Shown piece by piece: positions 39,795 through 49,590 of a stretch of DNA of 64,000 nucleotides. The DNA is from Marinobacter szutsaonensis (lineage in GTDB: Bacteria > Pseudomonadota > Gammaproteobacteria > Pseudomonadales > Oleiphilaceae). Location: assembly GCF_039523335.1 (NCBI RefSeq), contig NZ_BAAAFC010000001.1:682001-746000 (forward strand), in the 5' to 3' direction. Under the pieces are notes generated by a model. That model ran no database searches. It was given only the letters and a program-made list of their open reading frames with translations, and was not told the DNA's origin. The position numbers and the translations under genes are program-made. Position 1 is the stretch's first letter. Each line of letters opens with the position of its first letter.

Positions 39795-42719
39795 CTAAAG
39801 CTCCTGAATCTCCAGCCCCAGCTCGGTCACCATCTCCCGGTTATCGGAGCTGGTCACCACCGCGGTGCAGGCCTTCTCCGGCACCAGCCAGGTGTTGGCC
39901 ACCCGCTTCAAGTCATCCAGGGTCACGGCCAGAACCCGCTCCCGGAACCGGGCGCGTTGCTCGGGTGAGCGACCGAACAGCTTGTTATGGAAAGCATGCC
40001 GCGCAGCGCCGGCCGGTGACCGCGGGCGGTCGAGCTGGCCAATAACGCCGAGGATGGACTCCTCCAGCTCCTGGTATTCGTGGTCCGTTTCCTGCAACCA
40101 GTCCAGGGCCTTGTCGAAGTCTTCCAGGGTCTCACCCAGCCGGGGATCCCGGTAGGAGAAGAAGCGGAATACGCCATTGACGCTGTCCTGCCCGGCGCCA
40201 CCGCCGTAGGCACCACCCTTCTCACGAATGGCACGGTGCAGGTAACCGTTACGCAGGAAGCCGCCAAGCACGGTCAATGCCGCCGCATCGGGATGATCCA
40301 CCGGCACAGTTTGATAGGCCTTGGCACAGAAGTTCACCTGGGTGGAGGTCAGCCAGGCTTCCCGGGTGGTGTAATCCACCGGGTCCATGCGCCAGGTTTC
40401 CGCGCTGCCATCGGGCTCGCCCTGCCAGCAGGATTTGAGGTCATCCACCATGGCAGGCAGCTGCTCGTCTTCGCCGATCACCAGGAACTGACGCTGCTGG
40501 TTCCGGATCTTCTCGTGCAGCGCGGCCAGACGGCCGCAGAAGGCTTCGAGCTCGGCAGGATCGTTCAGGGCTTCATCCAGCTGCTTGGTGCCGCGGATTC
40601 CCGCCAGGCCACCGAGCCGGTAGGCCAGCCAGGCGCCCGCACTCAGCCCCTGGGATGCAGCTCCCATGGCCAAAGCGTGGCCACTGCCGGTCACCGCCTG
40701 AACCCGACGGGCTCGGATCTGGGCAATGATCTCCCGGATACGGTCTTTCTCGTCAAAGCGCGCGCCGTTGTAGACGTCGTGCAGCAGTCGTGTGAGCTTG
40801 CCGCGGTTGCGGGCCAGGGCCTTGCCACTGAATATCAGGTAGCCCGAGACATCCTGCACGTCATCGATCTTGCCCTTGGCGCTGAAGGCCGCACTGATGC
40901 CACCGGATTCCGCGGAAATCCGGTCCTGCATCTGCAGGTAATCCAGATCACCACAGCCGACCTCCGAGATCAGCGTGGTGTAGTACGGCAGGAACAGGAG
41001 ATCTTCTTCGGTCAGGGTCGGAACCGGCACGACCACCTGTTCATATACCAGGCCGTTGGTACCACGGGCGTAGACCGTGGCGGCAATATCGCCGTCATAG
41101 CGGCTCTCCGGCTCGGGCATCTGCAGGGGCACGTCAGACAGGTCCACTTTGGGCAGAATGGAATCGTCATCCTTGCGCATCTGGCGCTCTTCGAGGGCGC
41201 GGGCACGATCCACGATCTGTTGTGCCTCTTCCTCGGTCAGCGTGGCCTTGCGGCGAGCCAGGGCTTCGCGGATCGTCTGCTGGCGCCGGGACTCCAGTTT
41301 CTCGTCCGGGCGCAGGGTCAGGGTGACCCGGTGCGGGTTTTCCAGCAGTTTGCGGCGAATCAGGCCGGGCACATACGCCGGATCCTTGATCTTCTCCCGC
41401 AGGGTTGCCAGTACCGGCTCCAGATCCAGTAGTTCCACCGGATCGCCGCCATGAACCATCGGCGCGATGGCACTCATGATCAGCTGCAGACCATAGGGGA
41501 ACTGGTCGCCGGCGATTTCCCGCTGATGCAGTTCCAGCTGGTGCAGGATTGCTTCCAGCCGTTCCTCGCTGACACCCTCTTCAACCACTTTCTGCAGGGT
41601 GTTCTCGATCAGCGTCTCGAGCTCCTTGTGCTTATCCGGCTCACTGCCCTCGATACCACAAACAAAGGTCATCTCCCGGTTGGAGTCTTCGAGGCCACAC
41701 ATGGGTGACGGCGCATGGCCGAGATCGGTGGTTTCCAGCGCCCGCATCAGTGGGGATGCGCTGTTCTCCAGCAATACAGCGGACAGCAGCTGGCCTTCCA
41801 TGTTTTCCAGCAGGTCAAAACTGTGGCCGAGCAACCAACCCGTCACGATATGGGTCTTGTTCTCAGTGCCCTCACCCTCGTTCACGGCATAGCCCTGTTC
41901 CACCCGGACCGGGCTGAACATCCGCTTTTCATCACGGACCGGCAGTTCGATATCCAGCTTGTCGAACCGCTTCAGTGCCAGCTCCTCGAACCGCTCATGA
42001 TGCTCATGGGCCGGAATATTGCCGTAGGTGGCGAAAATCGCGTTGCTCGGGTGATAGTGATGACGATAGAAGTCAACCAGATCGTCGTAGCTCAGATCGA
42101 CAATATGGTCCGGCTCGCCGCCACTGTTGTAATGGTAGGTAGTGGTGGGGAACAGATGGCTGCTGAGGTTCTGCCACAGCTGGGAGGTCGGTGCGCTCAT
42201 GGCGCCCTTCATCTCGTTGTACACCACACCGCGATACACCAGATCGGTATTCGGATCGTCCGGCTTCTCGAATTCGAGGCGATGACCTTCCTGGGCAAAA
42301 TCCAGGGGATCCAGTTTGGAGAAAAACACCGAATCCAGGTAAACCGAGAGCAGGTTGTCGAAGTCCTTCCGGTTCATGCTGGCAAACGGATAGGCCGTCC
42401 AGTCACTGCTGGTGAAGGCATTCATGAAGGTGTTCAGGGACCGGCGGATCATCATGAAAAACGGATCCCGGACCGGATACTTCTCACTGCCACACAGGGC
42501 CGTGTGTTCCAGGATATGGGCCACACCGGTGGAGTCCATCGGGAAGGTGCGCAGGGCAACGAAGAACACGTTCTCGTCGTTGTCCGCCGCCAGATGCAGG
42601 TGGCGGGCACCGGTCTTCTTGTGACGGTACTCCTCAACCTCCAGATTGAGAGTGTCAATCCGGTGACTGCGTAGCTTCTCAAAGGCCGGATGGGTTGCGT
42701 TCTCGATCACAGCAGCCAT
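39795..42719 (-). CDS. M16C-type metallopeptidase, PreP/presequence-protease-like
   Basis: A 974-residue zinc peptidase. The HxxEH motif is HILEHTALCG near residue 80, with YPVRDPFFMM following as in PreP/falcilysin. A middle M16C-associated part (coiled, DEKLESRRQQTIREAL) precedes an inactive second half-barrel that carries the GAYGGGAGQDSVNG stretch. No signal peptide is seen, so it probably works in the cytosol on free peptides. Single gene; the divergent neighbour is a small membrane protein. Confidence 0.92.
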   Translation of the reverse strand: MAAVIENATHPAFEKLRSHRIDTLNLEVEEYRHKKTGARHLHLAADNDENVFFVALRTFPMDSTGVAHILEHTALCGSEKYPVRDPFFMMIRRSLNTFMNAFTSSDWTAYPFASMNRKDFDNLLSVYLDSVFFSKLDPLDFAQEGHRLEFEKPDDPNTDLVYRGVVYNEMKGAMSAPTSQLWQNLSSHLFPTTTYHYNSGGEPDHIVDLSYDDLVDFYRHHYHPSNAIFATYGNIPAHEHHERFEELALKRFDKLDIELPVRDEKRMFSPVRVEQGYAVNEGEGTENKTHIVTGWLLGHSFDLLENMEGQLLSAVLLENSASPLMRALETTDLGHAPSPMCGLEDSNREMTFVCGIEGSEPDKHKELETLIENTLQKVVEEGVSEERLEAILHQLELHQREIAGDQFPYGLQLIMSAIAPMVHGGDPVELLDLEPVLATLREKIKDPAYVPGLIRRKLLENPHRVTLTLRPDEKLESRRQQTIREALARRKATLTEEEAQQIVDRARALEERQMRKDDDSILPKVDLSDVPLQMPEPESRYDGDIAATVYARGTNGLVYEQVVVPVPTLTEEDLLFLPYYTTLISEVGCGDLDYLQMQDRISAESGGISAAFSAKGKIDDVQDVSGYLIFSGKALARNRGKLTRLLHDVYNGARFDEKDRIREIIAQIRARRVQAVTGSGHALAMGAASQGLSAGAWLAYRLGGLAGIRGTKQLDEALNDPAELEAFCGRLAALHEKIRNQQRQFLVIGEDEQLPAMVDDLKSCWQGEPDGSAETWRMDPVDYTTREAWLTSTQVNFCAKAYQTVPVDHPDAAALTVLGGFLRNGYLHRAIREKGGAYGGGAGQDSVNGVFRFFSYRDPRLGETLEDFDKALDWLQETDHEYQELEESILGVIGQLDRPRSPAGAARHAFHNKLFGRSPEQRARFRERVLAVTLDDLKRVANTWLVPEKACTAVVTSSDNREMVTELGLEIQEL

Positions 42720-42818
42720 TCAATCTATCCTGTCTTTAAACAAATGGAGACTTGTAGGGTAACACGTAGTATCGATTATCATGCACAGTCCCGTAGCGAT
42801 AAGGTAGCCCCGCAAGCC

Positions 42819-43280
42819 ATGACCAAGTCTGCTGAAGAAGCCACAACCCTCGAGGCCCCGGAAGTCGCCGCCTACTGGGCGGAGCGGCGCCGCTACCTCG
42901 AGCGTATTCGCAAGGTGCCGGAGATCCGCAACAGGTTCTGGCGGGAAGTCGGCATCTACCTGTTGCGCCGCCTGCTATGGTCCTTCGGCTTTTTCCCGAT
43001 CATGATCGCCTTCTGGGTTCCCTTTGTACTGTCGAGCTTCAATCCCGTGGCCATGGCCGCCGACCTGATCCCCCTGCTGCAGGATTTCGTCAATTCCAAC
43101 CCGGAAATCCAGGCCACCACCATCAGCACCGTTCTGATCGCCTGGGCCTCAATCGGTTTCTTTTTCCTGGTTTTCGACTTCGTCCTGACTCCGTTCCGCT
43201 CGCCCTATGAATACGAAGCCGATGTCTACATGAGATCATGGGAACAGCTCAACCATGACAAGCTTCCGGACAAAGTGTGA
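42819..43280 (+). CDS. Small membrane protein of unknown function
   Basis: 153 residues from the ATG at 42819 (MTKSAEEATTLEAPEVAAYW). A charged N-terminal part (WAERRRYLERIRKVPE) precedes two membrane helices (LWSFGFFPIMIAFWVPFVLS and TISTVLIAWASIGFFFLVFD) and a short cytosolic end. No ribosome site close to the ATG is strong, so the start is uncertain; the open frame extends to 42690. Not recognised beyond this. Confidence 0.65.
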   Translation: MTKSAEEATTLEAPEVAAYWAERRRYLERIRKVPEIRNRFWREVGIYLLRRLLWSFGFFPIMIAFWVPFVLSSFNPVAMAADLIPLLQDFVNSNPEIQATTISTVLIAWASIGFFFLVFDFVLTPFRSPYEYEADVYMRSWEQLNHDKLPDKV

Positions 43281-43393
43281 TTTGACCAGCATTCTCGATA
43301 ACTTCAGTCACTTTCTGTTACATAACGTTGCAATCAGTGGTTAAGATCAGGAGGTAATCAGGATTCGGTAAGACAGGATCAAGAGGTTCCTCC

Positions 43394-44662
43394 ATGGTCG
43401 ATTTCAGACCACTGTTGTTCATTAACGCACTGGCGCTGATGCTACTGGTGACCGCCGGCTTTGCATCGGTGGGTAATGACCGCAGCTTGCTGGACCTGCA
43501 ACCCTCATCCACGCCTTCCGAAACCATTGAGACGGCGGTTATCGATACCCCCGAACCTGCCGAGCCCGACAAAGCACAGGAACCGCCGCAGCAGGCGCCC
43601 GCGAAACCGGCGCCGGCAGCAATTCCCGTGGCCGAGCCTTTCAGCATTCCGCCCATGCCCGAAGACACTCAAACGACGGCGATGGCGGAACCAGCGGCGA
43701 AACCAGAACCAAAGCCGAAACCTGAACCCACCACGGGCCTGATGGTGCTGCGCTCCAATGTCATTGGCGATCAGGTCACCATTAACGGCAAAGAGTACGG
43801 GGCTACCCGTCTCGATCTGGAACTCCAACCCGGCGAATACGACGTCACGATCAGCAAGCCCGGCTATCAAACCTGGCAACAGACGGTTGCCCTGGAAGCC
43901 GGGGACGAAATGACCCTGGTTGGCAAACTGAAGGCCTATACCACCGTCAATTACCGCAACGGGACCTGGGTCGGCGGGGTCAGGACCGGTGACGGCACCT
44001 ACCAGGACAAAGACGGGCTGCGCTACGAAGGCCATTTCATCGACGGCCAGTTCCATGGCAAGGGCACCGCATGGTACCCGGACGGCAGCCGCTACGAAGG
44101 CGACTGGGTCAGGGGGCAACGCCAGGGCGAAGGCGTCTGGCGCAGCGCGGCGGGTGCCGAATACACCGGCCAGTTCGCGGCCGACAAATTCCACGGCAAG
44201 GGCACACTGACCCGCGCCAACGGGGACATTCTCACCGGCCAGTGGGCAGAGGGCCTGCTGAATGGCCACGGCTCCCTGACCACCGCCGACGGCATGCTGT
44301 ATGTCGGCGGTTTCCGCAACAATGAATTCCACGGCACCGGCGCCCTCACCTATCCCGACGGCCGCGCCTACGAGGGCGAGTTTTCCAACGGCGAATTCCA
44401 CGGCTCGGGCGCCGAGATCTTTGCCGACGGCAAGAAATACGAAGGGCAATACATGGAAGGCACGTTTCATGGCAAGGGGCTGCTGCGCAATCCCAACGGC
44501 AGTTCGATCGAGGCCACCTTCCGCCACGGCGAACCCTATGGACAGGTTCGTCTGACCACCGCGGCCGGTGAGGTATTCACTGCCCGCACCACGGAACCCG
44601 GTGTGTGTTATCGGGAGAAGAGCTATCGGGCCACCCAGTGCCCGCAACTGGAAGGCTGGTAA
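43394..44662 (+). CDS. PEGA-domain and MORN-repeat protein
   Basis: A 422-residue exported or membrane-anchored protein. An N-terminal hydrophobic segment (PLLFINALALMLLVTAGFAS) is followed by a Pro/Ala/Glu-rich linker, a PEGA domain (GLMVLRSNVIGDQVTINGKE, DVTISKPGYQTWQ), then eight to nine MORN repeats of the type YEGxFxxGxFHGxGxxxxxDG (about residues 185-405). PEGA domains occur in surface-layer and envelope proteins and MORN repeats bind lipid or protein surfaces. Single promoter-proximal gene, followed 51 nt later by a receiver-domain gene, so they may act together. Confidence 0.85.
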   Translation: MVDFRPLLFINALALMLLVTAGFASVGNDRSLLDLQPSSTPSETIETAVIDTPEPAEPDKAQEPPQQAPAKPAPAAIPVAEPFSIPPMPEDTQTTAMAEPAAKPEPKPKPEPTTGLMVLRSNVIGDQVTINGKEYGATRLDLELQPGEYDVTISKPGYQTWQQTVALEAGDEMTLVGKLKAYTTVNYRNGTWVGGVRTGDGTYQDKDGLRYEGHFIDGQFHGKGTAWYPDGSRYEGDWVRGQRQGEGVWRSAAGAEYTGQFAADKFHGKGTLTRANGDILTGQWAEGLLNGHGSLTTADGMLYVGGFRNNEFHGTGALTYPDGRAYEGEFSNGEFHGSGAEIFADGKKYEGQYMEGTFHGKGLLRNPNGSSIEATFRHGEPYGQVRLTTAAGEVFTARTTEPGVCYREKSYRATQCPQLEGW

Positions 44663-44713
44663 ATCCCGGCCCGGTAACCCACGCACTCGCAGTAACAGGT
44701 TGAGGTAGTGACC

Positions 44714-45814
44714 ATGTCGATCAAGAACGCTCTGCTGGTAGATGACTCCAAGGTAGCCCGGTTTGCCCTGAGCAAACTGCTGGAAAGCCGGGACATGCAG
44801 GTCAACATGGCTGGCTCGGCAGAGGAAGCCCTGGAATTCCTGAACGGCCATGAGCGCCCGGACGTGATTTTCATGGACCACCTGATGCCCGGCATGAACG
44901 GCGTGGAAGCCACCCGCGCCATCAAGGGCAATCCGGACACCGCAGACATCCCGATCATAATGTGCACCTCGAGAAAATCCCCTTCCTTTACCGAGGAAGC
45001 GAAAAACTTCGGGGTTTACAACATCCTGACCAAGCCACCCCAGACTGACGGCCTTGGCGAGGTTCTCGACCAGCTGGCCAGCGACGTCAGCAATGGCACT
45101 CTCCCAGAGCCAACATTCACGGAAATCCCGCAGGAGTCGGATCGCGAGGCTCTGAGCGTTCCCGAAGACGCCTCAGTGCGGCTCGCTCCGAAATCCGAAC
45201 CTGAGCAGGAACCGACGACCAATGGCCACGCCTCATCCAATGTGGTGCCGCTTACCAGCGAACTGATCGAACAGATCGCCCGCTCGGCGGTGAAGACCCA
45301 CATCAACAACCGCCTCCATGAACTGCTGAGCGACCTGTTCGATGAGCAGTTTGATCATCTGAGGCGCGCCCTGGATGAGACCCGGAGCAAACAGGAAGCC
45401 GCCATCGAGGAGCGGCTGGGCGACCTGTCGGAGCTGATCGAACAACGCACAAGGCACCTGCGGGATGACGTGGCCGCAGAGGTAAACCTGAACCTTGCGC
45501 GCGAGCTGGCCGAGCTGAAACGGGACCTCAAGCGTCAGTCAGGCTTCACCAGCGAGCACATGGACGAGCTCAAGGATCACATCACCAGCGTGCAAACCAT
45601 TGACACCGAGTTCTGGCAAACGCTGCAGTCGGAGGCGATCCAGCAGGCCCATGAAATCTCGCGGGAAACGTCGGAAGACATTGCTCAGCGCACCATTGAC
45701 CTGTTCGTTGCCCAGCAACGTGCCGCCAATTCCCGGGTCTATACCCTGGGCCTGGCACTCAGCCTCGGCATCTTCAGCGTCGGTATTGCCTGGCTGTCCG
45801 GTCTGTTTGGCTGA
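44714..45814 (+). CDS. Membrane-anchored response-regulator receiver protein
   Basis: 366 residues. The N-terminal receiver domain ([20 protein letters not shown], phospho-acceptor Asp in [14 protein letters not shown], Lys in NILTKPPQ) is followed by a Pro/Glu linker, a long coiled coil (about 190-330, [20 protein letters not shown]) and a C-terminal membrane helix ([21 protein letters not shown]). There is no DNA-binding or enzyme output domain. ATG 44714 is chosen because GAGG lies 8 nt upstream; a GTG at 44708 is possible. The stop lies inside the convergent transferase gene (41-bp overlap). Confidence 0.85.
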   Translation: MSIKNALLVDDSKVARFALSKLLESRDMQVNMAGSAEEALEFLNGHERPDVIFMDHLMPGMNGVEATRAIKGNPDTADIPIIMCTSRKSPSFTEEAKNFGVYNILTKPPQTDGLGEVLDQLASDVSNGTLPEPTFTEIPQESDREALSVPEDASVRLAPKSEPEQEPTTNGHASSNVVPLTSELIEQIARSAVKTHINNRLHELLSDLFDEQFDHLRRALDETRSKQEAAIEERLGDLSELIEQRTRHLRDDVAAEVNLNLARELAELKRDLKRQSGFTSEHMDELKDHITSVQTIDTEFWQTLQSEAIQQAHEISRETSEDIAQRTIDLFVAQQRAANSRVYTLGLALSLGIFSVGIAWLSGLFG

Positions 45815-46439
45815 ATCGGGCGCGGATGCGCCGCCAGTCCGAGGGCGTATCAACATCGTCATGAATGCCCTCAACGGGCACCAGGGTAGCGCCAACCTCC
45901 GTGAGCAGCCTGCCGGCACCCCGATCCCCTTCCAGGGCCATCACCTCCGGCCATAGCCAGCGAGGCAGATACGCAGGGACACCGGCCCTGTCGCCGTAAT
46001 CAGCCGCCATCGGCTGGCTCGGTACCTGCCGCGCCGCCTGCCCCATTGCCCGCAAGGCCTCCGGATCCAGCAACGGCTGGTCTGCCACCAGCACAAAGGC
46101 GCCTTTCACCTGTGGCCTCAGACTCTCAATACCTGTTGCCAGCGACGCCGACAAACCCTCGGCCCATTGTTCGCAGGGCAACCAGACCGTGGGCTGGCGA
46201 TGGCAGCGAAACCGGATCAGGGGGTACCAGGCGCCGGTAACCACGCGCACATCCCGGCTGAGCAGCCGGGCCTGGCGCAACGCCTGATCCAGAAGAGTAC
46301 CGCCATCTGGCAGTTTGAGCAGGGCCTTGGGACGCCCCAGGCGAGTCGATGCACCGGCTGCCAGCACAATCACGGCAAAACCGGATTCGTCCGGATGAGA
46401 ACTGAATCTTCTGATAAGCACCCCGATAGCAATATCCAA
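45774..46439 (-). CDS. MobA-like NTP transferase domain protein
   Basis: A nucleotidyltransferase of the MocA/MobA type with [21 protein letters not shown] near the N-terminus, VADQPLLDP for metal binding and [11 protein letters not shown] near the end. Such enzymes attach CMP or GMP to molybdopterin, or act in CoA-linked cofactor or sugar metabolism. The start is uncertain (TTG at 46439 or GTG at 46421; neither has a strong ribosome site). It overlaps the receiver gene by 41 bp at its 3' end. Confidence 0.8.
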   Translation of the reverse strand: MDIAIGVLIRRFSSHPDESGFAVIVLAAGASTRLGRPKALLKLPDGGTLLDQALRQARLLSRDVRVVTGAWYPLIRFRCHRQPTVWLPCEQWAEGLSASLATGIESLRPQVKGAFVLVADQPLLDPEALRAMGQAARQVPSQPMAADYGDRAGVPAYLPRWLWPEVMALEGDRGAGRLLTEVGATLVPVEGIHDDVDTPSDWRRIRARFSQTDRTARQYRR

Positions 46440-46524
46440 TGGCGGGAAAGCACCGGCACACTGCCGGAACTGCTGATTTTTGCTAGAATTCGCCCATCAC
46501 TCAATCATACCCTCCGGACTCCCG

Positions 46525-47376
46525 ATGAATCACCTGTTTGTCGACAACCTTACCGTCATCGATTTCGCCTACCTGGACGCCACCCGCGGGCTGGTGGGCG
46601 AGAGCTGGATTGCCGACGTGGTACTCGGCGGCGAACTGGACGAGCAGGGCATGGTGTTCGACTTCAGCAACGTCAAACGCACCATCAAGCGCGTGATCGA
46701 CGAGCGCGTCGACCACCGTCTGGTGATCCCCCGTGGTTACCAGGGCCTGATCTGGAACGACGACCAGCCGGATACCTTCATCTGGAAGCTCACCGATGGC
46801 AGCGAGATCGTGCACCGTTCCCCGGATGAGGCTGTCGTCTGGCTCTCCGCGGAGCACGTGGTGCCTTCTGCTGTGGCGCGCCTGCTGGAGCATGAACTGA
46901 TGGAGGTGTTGCCGGCCAATGTGACCTCCGTGACCATCAACCTGCGCGAGGAAGTAATCGAAGGTGCCTACTACCACTACGTTCACGGCCTGAAAAAACA
47001 CCTGGGCAACTGCCAGCGCATCGCCCACGGCCACCGCTCCCCGATCCGCATCGACCGCAACGGCCACCGGGACTACGACCTGGAGCGCCGGTGGGCCAGC
47101 CTGTGGCGTGACATCTACGTGGGTTCCGAAGAGGATGTCGTTCGCCGCCACGTCGGGGCAGATGGCGTTCGCTACGTGACCTTCGAGTACGAAGCCAACC
47201 AGGGCGAATTCGCCCTCACCCTGCCCGAGGAACGGGTGTACATGCTGGATACCGACACCACCGTTGAACTGATTGCCGCGCATATGGCGGACAAGATGAA
47301 GGTGGAGTTTCCGACGGATTCGATTCGGGTGAAGGCGTATGAGGGTGTCGGAAAAGGGGCGATTGCCGAGCGTTGA
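46525..47376 (+). CDS. 6-carboxytetrahydropterin synthase-like protein with two tandem domains
   Basis: A 283-residue 6-pyruvoyltetrahydropterin synthase/QueD-family protein, about twice the usual 120 residues. The first half reads NHLFVDNLTVIDFAYLD, DHRLVIP and FDFSNVKRTIKRVID as in QueD, but its zinc-site HGH is replaced by GESW. The second half holds CQRIAHGHRSPIR, the classic Cys plus His-Gly-His motif. So one half may have lost metal binding while the other keeps it, or the two combine in one site. Start at 46525 (MNHLFVDNLTV) excludes an atypical 15-residue lead from 46480. Likely linked to queuosine or pterin metabolism; no que neighbours are in the window. Confidence 0.85.
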   Translation: MNHLFVDNLTVIDFAYLDATRGLVGESWIADVVLGGELDEQGMVFDFSNVKRTIKRVIDERVDHRLVIPRGYQGLIWNDDQPDTFIWKLTDGSEIVHRSPDEAVVWLSAEHVVPSAVARLLEHELMEVLPANVTSVTINLREEVIEGAYYHYVHGLKKHLGNCQRIAHGHRSPIRIDRNGHRDYDLERRWASLWRDIYVGSEEDVVRRHVGADGVRYVTFEYEANQGEFALTLPEERVYMLDTDTTVELIAAHMADKMKVEFPTDSIRVKAYEGVGKGAIAER

Positions 47377-47405
47377 ACCGGTAACGCGGGGGCAAAGTCC
47401 AAGAC

Positions 47406-47435
47406 GGGGTCAGAAGAAAGCGTTCTTCAGACCCC
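47406..47435. repeat. 30-bp palindromic repeat, copy 6
   Basis: GAAGAA class, arms GGGGTCAGAAGAAAG and GTTCTTCAGACCCC. First of four between queD-like and the gltX-tRNA unit. Confidence 0.9.
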
Positions 47436-47446
47436 AGGGGTAAGTC

Positions 47447-47476
47447 GGGGTCAGATGAAAGCTTTCATCTGACCCC
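47447..47476. repeat. 30-bp palindromic repeat, copy 7
   Basis: Perfect palindrome, half-site GGGGTCAGATGAAAG, identical to copy 3. Confidence 0.92.
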
Positions 47477-47514
47477 ATTTTCATGAATCAAACAGCGGTG
47501 TCCGACCTGAACAC

Positions 47515-47544
47515 GGGGTCAGAAGAAAGCGTTCTTCAGACCCC
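47515..47544. repeat. 30-bp palindromic repeat, copy 8
   Basis: GAAGAA class, same sequence as copy 6. Confidence 0.9.
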
Positions 47545-47570
47545 AGGGGTGCATGCCCGAGCCAAACTCA

Positions 47571-47601
47571 GGGGTCTGAAGAACTTCGTTCTTCTGACCC
47601 C
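47571..47601. repeat. Palindromic repeat, copy 9
   Basis: 31 bp, GAAGAA class, arms GGGGTCTGAAGAA and TTCTTCTGACCCC with a 5-nt centre (CTTCG), one base longer than the others. Confidence 0.88.
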
Positions 47602-47627
47602 ATCTTTACTATTTCCCAGACACAAAA

Positions 47628-47647
47628 AAACCGCCCGAAGGCGGTTT
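47628..47647 (-). terminator. Terminator of the gltX-tRNA transcript
   Basis: On the minus strand AAACCGCC and GGCGGTTT form an 8-bp stem with TTCG loop, followed by seven T. It lies 41 nt past the tRNA-Glu 3' end. Confidence 0.9.
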
Positions 47648-47687
47648 CTCTGCTGGCTTCCCGGTGGACTAAACCGTGAAACCAAAT

Positions 47688-47763
47688 TGGCGTCCCCTAG
47701 GGGGTTCGAACCCCTGTTGCCGCCGTGAAAGGGCGGAGTCCTAGGCCACTAGACGAAGGGGAC
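47688..47763 (-). tRNA. tRNA-Glu (UUC)
   Basis: 76 nt on the minus strand. GTCCCCT pairs with AGGGGAC in the acceptor; the anticodon loop CTTTCAC carries TTC between CCGCC and GGCGG; T-arm loop TTCGAAC; the 3' CCA is encoded. It lies 7 nt after tRNA-Ala. Confidence 0.97.
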
Positions 47764-47770
47764 TAGAAAT

Positions 47771-47846
47771 TGGTGGAGCCAGGCGGGATCGAACCGCCGA
47801 CCTCAACACTGCCAGTGTTGCGCTCTCCCAGCTGAGCTATGGCCCC
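47771..47846 (-). tRNA. tRNA-Ala (GGC)
   Basis: 76 nt on the minus strand, starting GGGGCCATAGCTCAGCTGGG. Anticodon loop CTGGCAG carries GGC between CAACA and TGTTG; T-arm loop TTCGATC; 3' CCA encoded. Precedes tRNA-Glu. Confidence 0.97.
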
Positions 47847-47859
47847 TCAACGGCTGCGT

Positions 47860-47888
47860 ATATTAAGGATCCACCCGGGGGGCGTCAA
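47860..47888 (-). promoter_or_regulatory. Predicted promoter of the tRNA-Ala/tRNA-Glu pair
   Basis: On the minus strand TTGACG, a 17-bp spacer and TAATAT, ending 13 nt before the 5' end of tRNA-Ala. It allows transcription of the tRNAs apart from gltX. Confidence 0.6.
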
Positions 47889-47962
47889 CACTTAAAAACA
47901 CTTTTTTTTCAGTTTTCTGAACCTCCCTGTCCAGATCGATTACTTCTTCGCCAAACCGGTTA

Positions 47963-49444
47963 TTACACACCCAATGCGGCGTATTCCTTCTCCACTTTCT
48001 TGGTTTCTTTCTTGGAGAAACCACCCAGAACCTCCAGGGCATGGCGCAACCGCGAACGGGTCATGTCCGGTCCGAGCAGGGCCATGGAGTCCATCACCGA
48101 CCAGGAATTCGGAGTACCGGCAATCGCCACGAACACCGGGAACATGAAATCGCCCATCTTCAGTTCCATGGCCTTGGCCAGGCCCTTGATGTCGGCAAAG
48201 ATGTTTTCCTTGCTCCAGTGCCGCTCGGCTTCCAGCTTCCACAGGGTAAACTGCAGCACTCGCTTGATCTGGGCTTCTTCCAGCTTGTTGTGGGCGAAGT
48301 CTTCCGGGGTCAGGTTGAGCATGCCGGAGAACATGAACTGGGCCATGGGCACCACGTCAGAGAACACCTCGGCCCTACCCTTCACGTGCGGCACCAGAGC
48401 CTTCAGAGCGTCCTCGTTGAACCACCACTGGCGCATACGCTCCATGAACTGCTCATCGTTCAGCTCCTCCCGCAGCCACTGGCCATTCAGCCAGCGGAGC
48501 TTCTCCACATCAAACACTGGACCACCGAGGGAGACGCGCTGGATGTCGAAGTTCTCGATCATCTCGTCGAGGGTGAACTTCTCCCGTTCGTCGGGCATGG
48601 ACCAGCCCATGCGGCCCAGGTAGTTGGTTACCGCCTCCGGCAGGAAACCCATACGCTCATAGAAGTTGATGCTGGTGGGGTTCTTGCGCTTGGACAGCTT
48701 GCTCTTGTCCGGGTTACGCAGCAGCGGCAGGTGGCACAGTACGGGCATTTCCCAGCCGAAATACTGATACAGCAGCTTGTGCTTGGGCGCGGAGTTGATC
48801 CATTCCTCACCACGGAGCACGTGGGTGATCCCCATCAGATAGTCATCCACCACATTCGCCAGGTGATAGGTCGGCATGCCGTCGGACTTGAGCAGAATCT
48901 GGCAATCCACCTGACTCCAGTCGATCTCGATGGTGCCGCGCAGCATGTCGTCGATTTCACAGATACCCTCATCCGGCACCTTCATACGAATGACGTACTT
49001 CTCCCCGGCGTCGAGGCGGCGCTTGACCTCCTCATCCGACAGCTCCAGATCGCCCTTGATGCCCGGGTTCATGTCCTTGGCCTTGCGCTCCTCCCGGATC
49101 GCATCCAGCTCCTCCGGAGTCCGGAAACAGTAAAAGGCGTGACCGGCCGTTACCAGGTCCTCGGCATACTGGGCATACATGTGCTTGCGCTCGGACTGGC
49201 GATAGGGACCGTGGGGACCTCCGACATCGGGGCCTTCGTCCCAGTTCAGCCCCAGCCAGCGCAGTGCCTGCAGGATATCCCGTTCGGATTCCGCCGTGCT
49301 GCGCGCCTGGTCGGTGTCTTCAATCCGCAGGATGAACTGCCCGCCGTGCTGCCGGGCGAAACACAGGTTGAACAGGGCCACGTAGGCGGTACCAACGTGT
49401 GGGTCTCCGGTGGGGGATGGAGCAATTCGGGTACGTACAGTCAT
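47963..49444 (-). CDS. gltX: Glutamyl-tRNA synthetase
   Basis: Class I synthetase that charges tRNA-Glu. 493 residues with the HIGH-type motif [13 protein letters not shown] and the KMSKS-type SKLSKRK; catalytic domain [11 protein letters not shown] onward and an anticodon-binding helical end. Lies upstream of and co-directional with its substrate tRNA-Glu, as in pseudomonads. Confidence 0.97.
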   Translation of the reverse strand: MTVRTRIAPSPTGDPHVGTAYVALFNLCFARQHGGQFILRIEDTDQARSTAESERDILQALRWLGLNWDEGPDVGGPHGPYRQSERKHMYAQYAEDLVTAGHAFYCFRTPEELDAIREERKAKDMNPGIKGDLELSDEEVKRRLDAGEKYVIRMKVPDEGICEIDDMLRGTIEIDWSQVDCQILLKSDGMPTYHLANVVDDYLMGITHVLRGEEWINSAPKHKLLYQYFGWEMPVLCHLPLLRNPDKSKLSKRKNPTSINFYERMGFLPEAVTNYLGRMGWSMPDEREKFTLDEMIENFDIQRVSLGGPVFDVEKLRWLNGQWLREELNDEQFMERMRQWWFNEDALKALVPHVKGRAEVFSDVVPMAQFMFSGMLNLTPEDFAHNKLEEAQIKRVLQFTLWKLEAERHWSKENIFADIKGLAKAMELKMGDFMFPVFVAIAGTPNSWSVMDSMALLGPDMTRSRLRHALEVLGGFSKKETKKVEKEYAALGV

Positions 49445-49543
49445 AAACCTTCCTGAAATGTCGGTGGCCGTTTGATAAAGCCGGCATTATACCGGCCCGC
49501 CACCAATTTCGCATGACCATCCCATTGGCGATTCAGGCAGTCT

Positions 49544-49558
49544 TGTTATATTATAACA
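49544..49558 (+). promoter_or_regulatory. Zur-type operator upstream of znuA
   Basis: TGTTATATTATAACA, a palindrome matching the core of the gammaproteobacterial Zur box (GTTATANTATAAC). It lies 33 bp before the znuA start and overlaps the probable promoter. Confidence 0.8.
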
Positions 49559-49590
49559 TTTCATTCAACACAGCTTCAGGAAGCCCGAAC

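Noticed and set aside
47483..47728. 81-codon frame across the palindrome cluster and into tRNA-Glu
   Set aside because: It reads through inverted repeats, a terminator and a tRNA; not a plausible gene.
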